Positions 1 through 7,889 of a stretch of DNA of 8,149 nucleotides are shown here, piece after piece. The notes under the pieces were generated by a model that was given only the letters and a program-made list of their open reading frames with translations, was not told the origin of the DNA and did no database searches. The position numbers and the translations under genes were made by a program. The stretch's first letter is position 1. Every line of letters starts with the position of its first letter. The stretch spans positions 1-8,149 of the forward strand of contig JAIZWN010000114.1 of the NCBI GenBank assembly GCA_020443945.1, given 5' to 3'. The DNA comes from Candidatus Thiosymbion ectosymbiont of Robbea hypermnestra. Its GTDB lineage: Bacteria; Pseudomonadota; Gammaproteobacteria; Chromatiales; Chromatiaceae.

Positions 1-1
1 C

Positions 2-95
2 TTTCGGTCGGCTTTAGCCGAAACAGCGACTTTCAGTCGCACCCCATACTATGGACTTTAGTCCATAGTGGTTGATTTTTCAGCCAGGCTGAATC
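2..95. repeat. Cluster of four consecutive small palindromes (hairpin ladder) in the leader
   Basis: Four inverted repeats lie almost end to end. (1) TCGGCT at 8-13 pairs with AGCCGA at 16-21 around TT; an alternative stem pairs 2-7 with 18-23. (2) GCGACT at 26-31 pairs with AGTCGC at 35-40 around TTC. (3) A perfect 10-bp stem pairs 48-57 with 60-69 around TT. (4) TTCAGCC at 79-85 pairs with GGCTGAA at 87-93 around a single A, with GATT at 74-77 able to pair with AATC at 92-95. Stems 1 and 3 share a CTTTAG centre and stem 2 has CTTTCAG, so they look like variants of one palindrome family with different arms. They could be dispersed REP-like elements or structure in the mRNA leader. No T-run follows any of them, so they are not ordinary terminators. 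The repeat family was not identified. Confidence 0.8.
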
Positions 96-100
96 GCTTT

Positions 101-107
101 AAGGTGA
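101..107 (+). promoter_or_regulatory. Ribosome binding site of the ligase gene
   Basis: AAGGTGA lies just upstream of the ATG at 112, with seven bases between AAGG and the start codon. This supports 112 as the start of the ligase-ACP gene. I could not make out convincing -10 or -35 boxes in the remaining upstream bases, which are mostly taken up by palindromes. Confidence 0.7.
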
Positions 108-111
108 AGAT

Positions 112-2124
112 ATGAATATTGCTGACAGTTTGGATATCGGTGCGAAAAACTTTCCTCAACGCACCGCACTGATATTCGAATCGAAGGAATTCAGCTATCA
201 ACAATTAAACGATTTCACAAATAAAATGGCAAATGTATTGCGTCAGATGGGAATCAAGGTTGGCGACCGTGTAGCTATATTGATGCCGAATATACCTGCT
301 TTTGTCATTGCTTATCACGGAATCCAAAAAGCAGGTGCGATTGCCGTTACCTTGAATGTCTCGTTAAAACAGGAAGAAATTGGGTTTATTCTGGAGGACA
401 GTGGGGCTTGTGTATTAATTACGACCGAGGAATTGAGTCGGCGGGTTACTCTTAAAGGTATTCCCTCATTACAGGAAATTCTGATTGCAGAAACAAATTC
501 GGACGCGCAGGCCCCTTTCTTCTTACGCCTGTCCGGACAATCTCCCCATGCCGATACCTGTGATTTGGCCCCGGATAGTCCCTCTACCCTGCTTTATACC
601 TCCGGCACGACGGCTTTTCCCAAGGGGGCATTACTGTCTCATGCCAATGTATGTGATAATATGCGACCCATTATCGAAAGACTGCGAATACACGGGAATG
701 AGCGGATTCTACTATTTGTACCATTATACCACTGTTTCGGCCTGCATGTTGCGCTTAACACCAGCCTGTGGGCGGGCGCGACAATCGTATTACAACGCCA
801 ATTCGTACTGGAAGCGACTCGCTCGCTAATTCAATCCCAACGAGTCAATCTTATTTTCGGCGTTCCCACTATCTATACCCTGCTCCTGGAGCATGCCGAT
901 TCCGAGGTGCTGGCTTCGGTCCGCGCCAGCTTTTCAGCGGCGGCTCCCCTCCCAAAAGACTTGGCGCAACGTTGGAGAGGACACTTTGGTAGTCATCTGT
1001 ATCAGATCTATGGGTTGAGCGAAGTGCCCCCATTGGTATGCACCAATTACCCTAATCCCGATAAGCCCGATTCTATCGGTAGCCCCATTGATGGCATGGA
1101 AATGCTTATTATCGATAGCGAGACCGGGAAACCGCTTGCCCCGGGTGAATCGGGCGAGATCGTGATTCAAGGTCCTGGGGTAATGTCGGGCTACTGGCAA
1201 CGCCCTGAAATCACCGCCGAGGTTATACGAAACAACCGCTTTCATACCGGTGATTTGGGTTATATGGATACGGACGGTGATTTTTATATCCGGGATCGTC
1301 TGCGCGATACGATCAATGTTGGTGGATTCAAGGTATTCCCAACGGAAGTGGAAGCGGTACTGATGGATTTCCCCGAGATTAAAGATGCAGCGGTATTTGG
1401 AGTACAGGATGACGTTATGGGAGAACGGGTCCATGCCGCGGTGCAGGTGGAAGAAGATGCGCCGGTGGACACGGAGGCTTTATTGCAATACTGCCGACGA
1501 CATTTGGCCTATTTCAAATTGCCGAGGCAAGTGCAAGTAGTGAATCGGATTCCCCGCAATCCCTCCGGCAAGGTTTTAAGACGGGTACTGCGCGAAGCCT
1601 CCCTGCCCGATAAGAACACGATGGTTACCGATTCGGATGACCAAAACCGTTCGGAACCGATCAGGACAGGTACCATTGATGCGAAAAAGGAAATCCCACT
1701 CCCGGATGGGTTCGTTGAGGAAATGAAACAGATACCGTTGGAAAGGCAACGGGATTACTTGATGGCGCACATTCGCTCCGAGATCAACAGAGTGTGCGGT
1801 TTCGACCCCTCGCAACCGATGGACTTGCACAAAGGGTTTTTCGACCTGGGGATGGATTCCCTGGCCGCAATGGAAATCAGGGAGCGTTTGCAGTCCGACC
1901 TGGGGCACCGATTGCCGACAACCTTGGTGTTCAAATATTCCTCGCTGAGTATGCTGACGGGCTATATCGCCAGTGAGGTATTGGCTCCTGAATTCCCGAA
2001 GGAGCTTTCCCTCGATTCCAAACGCACCGTTGAGCCGTCCCAGGAGGATTTGAATAGAGTGAAACAACTCTCCGAGAAGGAGCTGGAGAAACTGATTGAC
2101 AAAAAGTTACGAATTTCAGACTGA
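112..2124 (+). CDS. Fatty-acyl ligase (ANL superfamily) fused to a C-terminal acyl carrier protein
   Basis: This protein of 670 residues is predicted to activate a carboxylic acid with ATP and load it onto its own carrier domain as a starter unit. Residues 1-495 form the adenylating enzyme: P-loop YTSGTTAFPKG at 162-172, YGLSE at 300-304, HTGD at 378-381, hinge DR at 395-396, GGFKVFP at 404-410, and PRNPSGK ending in the expected catalytic Lys487. The 78 residues between the YG and HTGD motifs match CoA-ligase spacing and leave no room for the insertion typical of dedicated fatty acyl-AMP ligases. After a charged linker (about 498-540), an ACP spans about 545-625 with GMDSL at 580-584 and Ser583 as the phosphopantetheine site. 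The tail (652-666, LSEKELEKLIDKKL) resembles a PKS docking helix. The gene sits 13 bases before the PKS gene and is probably cotranscribed with it. Its 5' part is AT-richer than the PKS gene. The P-loop has Ala168 where Gly is usual. The substrate cannot be read from the sequence; a fatty acid is inferred. Confidence 0.9.
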   Translation: MNIADSLDIGAKNFPQRTALIFESKEFSYQQLNDFTNKMANVLRQMGIKVGDRVAILMPNIPAFVIAYHGIQKAGAIAVTLNVSLKQEEIGFILEDSGACVLITTEELSRRVTLKGIPSLQEILIAETNSDAQAPFFLRLSGQSPHADTCDLAPDSPSTLLYTSGTTAFPKGALLSHANVCDNMRPIIERLRIHGNERILLFVPLYHCFGLHVALNTSLWAGATIVLQRQFVLEATRSLIQSQRVNLIFGVPTIYTLLLEHADSEVLASVRASFSAAAPLPKDLAQRWRGHFGSHLYQIYGLSEVPPLVCTNYPNPDKPDSIGSPIDGMEMLIIDSETGKPLAPGESGEIVIQGPGVMSGYWQRPEITAEVIRNNRFHTGDLGYMDTDGDFYIRDRLRDTINVGGFKVFPTEVEAVLMDFPEIKDAAVFGVQDDVMGERVHAAVQVEEDAPVDTEALLQYCRRHLAYFKLPRQVQVVNRIPRNPSGKVLRRVLREASLPDKNTMVTDSDDQNRSEPIRTGTIDAKKEIPLPDGFVEEMKQIPLERQRDYLMAHIRSEINRVCGFDPSQPMDLHKGFFDLGMDSLAAMEIRERLQSDLGHRLPTTLVFKYSSLSMLTGYIASEVLAPEFPKELSLDSKRTVEPSQEDLNRVKQLSEKELEKLIDKKLRISD

Positions 2125-2129
2125 AGGGG
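2124..2129 (+). promoter_or_regulatory. Ribosome binding site that sets the PKS start at 2138
   Basis: AAGGGG begins on the last base of the ligase stop codon (2122-2124) and lies eight bases before the ATG at 2138. This strong site favours 2138 over the in-frame TTG at 2096, which would overlap the ligase gene and add 14 residues unlike any PKS N-terminus. The arrangement suggests translational coupling of the two genes. Confidence 0.8.
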
Positions 2130-2137
2130 TTTTGCAA

Positions 2138-5100
2138 ATGTCCGACTTCACGAACGAGCTCGATAAATTATCCCCACTGCAACGGGCCGCGGTCGCGCTT
2201 GAACAGATGCAGTCGAGACTCGACGCCGTCGAGTCGGATCGAGCGGAACCGCTTGCCATCATTGGTATGGGTTGTCGTTTTCCGGCAGCGAGTAATCCCG
2301 ATGCCTACTGGCAACTGTTACGCAATGGCGTCGATGTCGTTACCAAGGTGCCTGCGGAACGCTGGGATGCCGATGCCTACTTCGACCCCGATCCGGAGGC
2401 ATTGGGGAAGGCCTACACCTGTCATGGTGCCTTCTTGTCGGAAATAGACCGATTCGATCCCCAATTTTTCGGGATATCGCCGCGTGAGGTGCTGGACATG
2501 GACCCCCAACAACGTCTGGTTCTGGAAGTCGGCTGGGAGGCCCTGGAAAATGCCGCCCAGGTACCCGAAAACTTGATCGGCGAGGCAGTCGGTGTTTTTG
2601 TCGGCGCATCTCTAATGGATTACGGCACCTTACAAGATTTAAGGGGAGATGAGTATGTCACTCCCTATACAGGGACGGGGAGTAGTCTGGCCTATATCGC
2701 CGGGCGATTGTCTTACGTGTTGGGTTTACAGGGACCTACCTTGGGGGTGGATACGGCCTGTTCCTCTTCATTGACGGCTATCCATCTGGCTTGTCAGAGC
2801 CTGCGCACCAAGGAATGCGAGCTGGCCCTCGTCGGTGGCATACAACTCAATCTTTTGGCTAAACCCACGATCTTTTTATCAAGGGTACGGGCCATATCGC
2901 CGGACGGGCGGTGCAAGGCCTTCGATGCATCCGCCGACGGTTTTGGTCGGGGTGAAGGATGCGGAATGGTCGTACTCAAACGCCTGTCGGACGCCATTGC
3001 CGATCGGGACAACATCCTGGCGGTGATTCGCGGTTCGGCCATCAACCATGATGGTCCAAGCAGTGGTTTCACAGTGCCGAACGAATTGGCGCAGGAAGCG
3101 GTTATTCGCCGGGCGCTCCATAATGCCGGAGTGACACCGGGCGAGGTAGGCTACATCGAGGCGCACGGCACCGGCACGCCCGTGGGCGATCCTATCGAGG
3201 TAGGGGCGCTTGGTACGGTTTTCGCTGAAAATCATTCGCCGGACTCCCCTCTCTTCATCGGTTCGGTAAAGACCAATTTCGGACATTTGGAACCGGCAGC
3301 GGGCATAGCCGGTTTGATGAAGATCGTGCTGAGTCTGGGCCACGAGGAAATCCCGCCTAATTTGCACTTCAAAGAACCCAATCCTCATATCAATTGGGAT
3401 AACCTCCCGTTTCAGATACCTACCGAACGGCGGGTTTGGCCCCGTAGTGAAGCGCCGCGAATTGCCGGCGTAAGCTCCTACGGCATGAGTGGCACCAATG
3501 CCCATGTCGTGTTAGGGGAAGCCCCGGTCATCGAGGAACCCTTATCGGTTGGTGCTGGAGAACGCCCGTTGCATTTATTGGTGCTGTCCGCCAAGAGCGA
3601 CAAGGCGCTGCGCAAGCTGGGCGAAAACTATGCAACTTGGCTGGGTGCCCATCTGGAAACGCCACTGGCCGATGTCTGTTTTACGGCCAATGCCGGGCGC
3701 TCGCACTTCGAGCACCGTCTCGCCTTGGTGGTGCAATCCCCGAAAGAGGCGCAAGAAGGGTTGCAAACGGCGGCTTATCTGGTTGGCGAGGCCCTCCATG
3801 GGGCGCCCAAGATCGCCTTCCTGTTCACCGGGCAGGGCGCCCAATATGTGGGCATGGGACGGCAATTCTACGACACCCAGCCGACCTTTCGTCGCATCCT
3901 GGACCAATGTGATGCCATTTTGCGCCCCTATGATGTCCCGTTACTCGACCTGCTCTACCCTGCCGGAGGGGAAGACCCAAAGGCCCCGGATAGCGGCCTG
4001 TTGAACGAAACCCGTTACACCCAACCTGCCCTGTTCGCGCTGGAATACGCACTGGCCAAGCTCTGGCAATCCTGGGGTGTAACCCCCGCGGTGGTTATGG
4101 GACACAGCGTCGGGGAATACGCAGCCGCCTGCATCGCCGGGGTCTTCAGTCTCGAAGATGGTCTGAAACTGATCGCGGCGCGGGGACGTTTGATGATGAC
4201 CCGGTGCGAGCGAGGCAGCATGCTTGCGCTACCGATGGGAGAAGCACAGGCCGCTGAACTCATCACGCCCTGGCAACCAGAGGTGTCGATCGCCACCATC
4301 AATGGGCCGACCAATGTGGTCATTTCCGGGACGCACCAAGCCATCGAGCGCATAGCGGCCACCCTCGCCGAGAAGGGTGTCGATACCAAACGGTTATCCG
4401 TCTCCCATGCCTTCCATTCAGGCCTCATGGAACCCATGTTGGCCGAGTTCGAGGAGGTAGCAAGCGCGATAACCTATGCCGAACCAAAGATTCCCTTGTG
4501 CTCCAATGTCACAGGCGAGATGGCGACAGAGGAAATTACCAGGCCGGCCTATTGGGTAAGCCATGTGCGCCGGCCGGTCCGTTTCGCGGCGGGTGTACAG
4601 ACCCTGCACGGCCAGGGATTGCAAACCTTTATCGAGATCGGACCCAAGCCGGCCCTGTTGGGTATGGCCCGTCAATGCTTGCCCGACGAGACGGCAACCT
4701 GGCTTGTGAGTCTGCGCCAGGGACAGGCGGATTGGCAATCGTTGCTCCCAAGTCTGGGCGAGTTGTACGTGCGGGGGGCAACCATCGATTGGGCGGGTTT
4801 CGATAAGGATTATCCACGCCATAAGGTCCCTTTGCCCACCTATCCCTTCCAACGGCAGCGGTATTGGCTCGATGACGGGGAAACCACCCGCGGCCCGCGG
4901 CGAATGACCCCCAGCCGCTCCGCTCACCCTCTGCTAGGGGAAAAATTGCAGCTCGCCGGCACGGATGAGATCCGTTTCGAGGCCCGGATCGACCTTTCAT
5001 CCGTACCCTACCTCACGGACCATCGCGTCTTCGATACCGCTGTGTTACCGGCTACCGCCTATCTGGAAATGGGTCTGACGGCAGGCCTTGGCAGTGCGGA

Positions 5101-7777
5101 TAAGCAGCCCGTGAGGGTAAAGGGGCTGACCATCGAACAGGCCTTGGTCTTATCGGAAGAAGAAGCTACGAGGGTCCAAGTCGTGTTGTCCCCACAAGAC
5201 CAGGGATACCATTTCCGGATCTTCAGCCTGGACGGGGAATCCCGATGGATACTGCATGGGACAGGACAACTGGTTGTCGGACAAGTGGAAGGGGTACCGG
5301 AGGCGGTCGATATAACCCAATTGCAAACTCGTTGCGCCGGCGAGCTTTCCGTCACCGAGCATTACCGGACGGCACAGGAACAGGGTTTGAATTACGGTCC
5401 CGATTTCCAGGCCATAAGGCAGCTCTTCCAGGGCGAGAATATGGCCCTGGGCCGTATCGAATTGTCCGCATCGTTGGCCGGTCAGGTCGATGCGTATCAA
5501 CTACATCCGGTGCTGTTGGACGCCAGTGTGCGAGTGAACCTGGCGCTGGCATCGGATGCATCATCCGACGATGAGGTCTACCTGCCAATTGCCGTGGAGG
5601 AATTGCAGGTCTACCGTCCTGCCGGAGCGCATGTCTGGAGTCTCGTCGAGCAGGTCGCCGCGGACGCTAAGACCATAACCACCAACGTATCCTTGTTCGA
5701 TGAATCGGGCCTTCCCGTAGCGCGCATCAATGGATTCACGGTAGCACGCGTCGCTCATAATGTCCTGCGGGGCCTTTTCCGATCACCATCGGATGACCTG
5801 TATGAAATCGCCTGGCAGGCACGCCGGCTTGAGACCGTTCAATCCATGGCACAGGAAGCGACCGGTGGTTGGTTGATATTCGCCGATCGGGGCGGTATGG
5901 GGGAAATCCTGGCCGCACGCCTGGAAGAATCCGGGGACCTATGCCACTTGGTCTATGCGAGAGGCCCCTCGGATGACGAGAATCAGGCGGATAACGAGAA
6001 TCAGGGATTGCCCGGAGATAGTGCCGGGGATGGAAAAAACCGGCAAGACCAGGTATGGCACGTCGATCCGGCCGCGCCGAATGATTTCGAATCGCTATTC
6101 AGCGGGGCCTTCCCGCGGGAGACGCCACCGTTACGGGGTATTGTTCATCTGTGGGGTCTGGATATGCCGGACACCCCGGAATTGACCACGGAGACTCTGC
6201 TCCAGGCCCAGCTCTTAAGCTATGGCAGCGTACTCCATTTATTACAGGCACAGCTCGCACGGGGGCAATCTGCCAGGTTATGGGTGGTGACCCGGAATGC
6301 GATAAACGTAGAACAGGCATCCGGTTCACTGGCCATTGCCCAGGCACCTTTGTGGGGACTGGGTAAAGTCATTGCCCTGGAACACCCGGATGTATGGGGG
6401 GGGATAATCGATAACCCACAAGTCGACGAACTATTGGCCGAGATTGGAACCGGGATTGCCTCTGCGGAAAAGGAAGAGCAGGTAGCCTATCGGGATGGAC
6501 AGCGGTATGTGGCCCGCCTGGTAAAGAGTAACCCCACCACCACGGAAGGCACGCCGCTAGGGGCCGAAAAGAGCTATCTGATTACCGGCGGTTTAGGCGG
6601 TTTGGGTCTGGAGGTCGCTCGGTGGATGGTCGCTCAAGGGGCTCGCCACCTAGTGTTGACGGGACGGCGCGGACCTTCCGAGGAAGCGCAGGAGATCTTG
6701 AAACAACTCGAGGAAACGGGCGCCGAAATTCTGGTGGCCGGTGCCGATGTTTCCGATCGCGCTCGCATGGCGCGTCTCTTTGAAGAGATAGAGGAACACA
6801 TGCCGCCACTCAAGGGCATTATCCATGCCGCCGGGGTCCTGGATGACGGGGTGCTATTGCAGCAGAATCTCGATCGTTTCCATAAGGTGATGGCCCCCAA
6901 AATAGCCGGTAGCTGGCATTTGCACACCTTGACCCAAGACAAGCCATTGGACTTTTTCGTGTGTTTCTCCTCAGTGGCATCAGTAGTAGGTTCCCTGGGG
7001 CAGGGAAATTATGCGGCTGCCAATGCCTTCATGGATTCTCTGGTCCATTTGCGTCGAACTCAAGGGCTGCCGGGCCTTGCCATCAACTGGGGCGCTTGGG
7101 CGGAGGTGGGGATGGCCGCCGGTTTGGATAGCTACAAGCAGGGTCGTTTCGTAGAGCTTGGAATAGAGAATATCGATCCGGTACAGGGGGTATCACTTCT
7201 AGGTGTATTGATAGGACAAACGAAGATCGGTCAGGTCAGCGTTTTCCCCGTAGACTGGCCGCGGTTCCTGCAACAATGGTCGCGGCTCATGCAACAATTT
7301 TCGGCAGTGCCGGCCTTCTTATCCGAAGTGGCTCCGGCGCAGACATCCGATGCCGAATCGATTGCCATCAGGCATCGATTAGAAGAGGCCTCCGCGGAGG
7401 AATTCGATTCGATCTTGACCGGCTTTATTAAAGACCGGCTTGCCGATATTCTCAAGGTAGCTCCCTCCCAATTGGATGTACAACAACCCTTGAACACAAT
7501 GGGATTCGATTCCCTCATGGCGGTCGAATTGAGAAATCGGCTTCAGGGAGAACTGGATGTCGATATACCCATGGCGAGATTGCTCGAAGACATCAGTGTT
7601 CTTGGTTTGGGCCAGGAGATCAAAACACGGCTTACAGAGAGGGAAACCAATGCTCCGCCGTCACCGACTAGCTCAACCGCGCCAGGTTCCGAGGAGGAGG
7701 TACTCGCCAAACTGGAATCCGAGCAGCTGAGCGAGGAAGAGATCGACGCCCCTTTCAATGAGCATTTCGATAAGTAA
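2138..7777 (+). CDS. Single-module type I polyketide synthase, KS-AT-DH-KR-ACP
   Basis: This 1879-residue modular PKS protein would extend the acyl chain from the ligase-ACP by one malonyl unit. A short N-terminal helix (about 5-35) resembles a docking or linker segment. KS is at about 37-460 with Cys208 in DTACSSS, His343 in EAHGTGT and His383 in KTNFGH. AT is at about 557-850 with Ser657 in GHSVGE and HAFH at 757-760, both pointing to malonyl-CoA. DH is at about 930-1210 with His962, YGP at 1086-1088 and Asp1128 in HPVLLDA. The KR structural part is at about 1221-1460; its catalytic part is at about 1478-1660 with GGLGGLG (1484-1490), LDD (1568-1570, B-type), Lys1588, Ser1612, Tyr1625 and Asn1629. 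ACP is at about 1755-1832 with GFDSL (Ser1792). There is no ER, methyltransferase or thioesterase. The DH has Asp966 in place of the usual Gly and Arg1132 in place of the usual Gln/His, so its activity is uncertain. The C-terminal tail contains LSEEEID, recalling a docking helix and implying a downstream partner. Confidence 0.95.
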   Translation: MSDFTNELDKLSPLQRAAVALEQMQSRLDAVESDRAEPLAIIGMGCRFPAASNPDAYWQLLRNGVDVVTKVPAERWDADAYFDPDPEALGKAYTCHGAFLSEIDRFDPQFFGISPREVLDMDPQQRLVLEVGWEALENAAQVPENLIGEAVGVFVGASLMDYGTLQDLRGDEYVTPYTGTGSSLAYIAGRLSYVLGLQGPTLGVDTACSSSLTAIHLACQSLRTKECELALVGGIQLNLLAKPTIFLSRVRAISPDGRCKAFDASADGFGRGEGCGMVVLKRLSDAIADRDNILAVIRGSAINHDGPSSGFTVPNELAQEAVIRRALHNAGVTPGEVGYIEAHGTGTPVGDPIEVGALGTVFAENHSPDSPLFIGSVKTNFGHLEPAAGIAGLMKIVLSLGHEEIPPNLHFKEPNPHINWDNLPFQIPTERRVWPRSEAPRIAGVSSYGMSGTNAHVVLGEAPVIEEPLSVGAGERPLHLLVLSAKSDKALRKLGENYATWLGAHLETPLADVCFTANAGRSHFEHRLALVVQSPKEAQEGLQTAAYLVGEALHGAPKIAFLFTGQGAQYVGMGRQFYDTQPTFRRILDQCDAILRPYDVPLLDLLYPAGGEDPKAPDSGLLNETRYTQPALFALEYALAKLWQSWGVTPAVVMGHSVGEYAAACIAGVFSLEDGLKLIAARGRLMMTRCERGSMLALPMGEAQAAELITPWQPEVSIATINGPTNVVISGTHQAIERIAATLAEKGVDTKRLSVSHAFHSGLMEPMLAEFEEVASAITYAEPKIPLCSNVTGEMATEEITRPAYWVSHVRRPVRFAAGVQTLHGQGLQTFIEIGPKPALLGMARQCLPDETATWLVSLRQGQADWQSLLPSLGELYVRGATIDWAGFDKDYPRHKVPLPTYPFQRQRYWLDDGETTRGPRRMTPSRSAHPLLGEKLQLAGTDEIRFEARIDLSSVPYLTDHRVFDTAVLPATAYLEMGLTAGLGSADKQPVRVKGLTIEQALVLSEEEATRVQVVLSPQDQGYHFRIFSLDGESRWILHGTGQLVVGQVEGVPEAVDITQLQTRCAGELSVTEHYRTAQEQGLNYGPDFQAIRQLFQGENMALGRIELSASLAGQVDAYQLHPVLLDASVRVNLALASDASSDDEVYLPIAVEELQVYRPAGAHVWSLVEQVAADAKTITTNVSLFDESGLPVARINGFTVARVAHNVLRGLFRSPSDDLYEIAWQARRLETVQSMAQEATGGWLIFADRGGMGEILAARLEESGDLCHLVYARGPSDDENQADNENQGLPGDSAGDGKNRQDQVWHVDPAAPNDFESLFSGAFPRETPPLRGIVHLWGLDMPDTPELTTETLLQAQLLSYGSVLHLLQAQLARGQSARLWVVTRNAINVEQASGSLAIAQAPLWGLGKVIALEHPDVWGGIIDNPQVDELLAEIGTGIASAEKEEQVAYRDGQRYVARLVKSNPTTTEGTPLGAEKSYLITGGLGGLGLEVARWMVAQGARHLVLTGRRGPSEEAQEILKQLEETGAEILVAGADVSDRARMARLFEEIEEHMPPLKGIIHAAGVLDDGVLLQQNLDRFHKVMAPKIAGSWHLHTLTQDKPLDFFVCFSSVASVVGSLGQGNYAAANAFMDSLVHLRRTQGLPGLAINWGAWAEVGMAAGLDSYKQGRFVELGIENIDPVQGVSLLGVLIGQTKIGQVSVFPVDWPRFLQQWSRLMQQFSAVPAFLSEVAPAQTSDAESIAIRHRLEEASAEEFDSILTGFIKDRLADILKVAPSQLDVQQPLNTMGFDSLMAVELRNRLQGELDVDIPMARLLEDISVLGLGQEIKTRLTERETNAPPSPTSSTAPGSEEEVLAKLESEQLSEEEIDAPFNEHFDK
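5971..6006 (+). repeat. In-frame 18-bp tandem duplication in the KR structural subdomain
   Basis: GGATGACGAGAATCAGG (5971-5987) recurs 18 bases later as GGATAACGAGAATCAGG (5989-6005), with one mismatch over 17 bases. The period of six codons keeps the frame and encodes the repeated acidic, Asn/Gln-rich stretch DDENQADNENQG at PKS residues 1279-1290. It lies in a hydrophilic loop (about 1277-1304) that looks like a surface insertion between conserved strands of the non-catalytic KR half, where it is probably tolerated. Confidence 0.8.
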
Positions 7778-7864
7778 TCGTTCAGACCCCACTGCGTCAT
7801 TCCGGCTAGGATGCCGGAATCTGCCGGTGCCATGGATGGCGAAAACAATAGGGATCTGAACGAT
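7777..7864. repeat. 88-bp inverted-repeat element enclosing two hairpins
   Basis: The outer arms ATCGTTCAGA (7777-7786) and TCTGAACGAT (7855-7864) are perfect inverted copies. The stem gains three more G-C pairs (7787-7789 with 7851-7853) past one bulged A at 7854. Inside are ATTCCGGC (7799-7806) pairing with GCCGGAAT (7813-7820) around a six-base loop, and GCCAT (7829-7833) pairing with ATGGC (7836-7840) around GG. The whole could fold as a branched structure. The inner hairpin, preceded by GTC, resembles the dispersed GTCATTCC...GGAAT repeats common in many proteobacteria, such as dRS3 of Neisseria. The left arm begins on the last base of the PKS stop codon. There is no T-run, so it is not a standard intrinsic terminator, and I see no target-site duplication. 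It fills most of the gap between the PKS and the AAA gene. Confidence 0.75.
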
Positions 7865-7889
7865 CATCTTTCAACACCGGACATGACTC

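Noticed and set aside
2..95. CRISPR array or tRNA-like structure
   Set aside because: The hairpins have different arms, irregular spacing and no spacers, and they do not make a cloverleaf with tRNA signature bases.
934..1434. 166-codon open frame on the minus strand inside the ligase gene
   Set aside because: The + strand here encodes conserved ANL motifs; the antisense product has no recognisable feature.
2096..2137. Upstream in-frame TTG start that would lengthen the PKS by 14 residues and overlap the ligase gene
   Set aside because: The ATG at 2138 has a strong AAGGGG site eight bases upstream, and the protein from there begins like a normal PKS N-terminus.
2879..3505. 208-codon open frame on the minus strand
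   Set aside because: It lies wholly inside the KS-coding part of the PKS, shows no recognisable domain, and is best explained as an antisense shadow of a GC-rich gene.
7799..7820. Intrinsic terminator of the PKS operon
   Set aside because: The hairpin is good, but the bases after it are CTGCCGG with no T-run, so I treat it as part of a repeat element.
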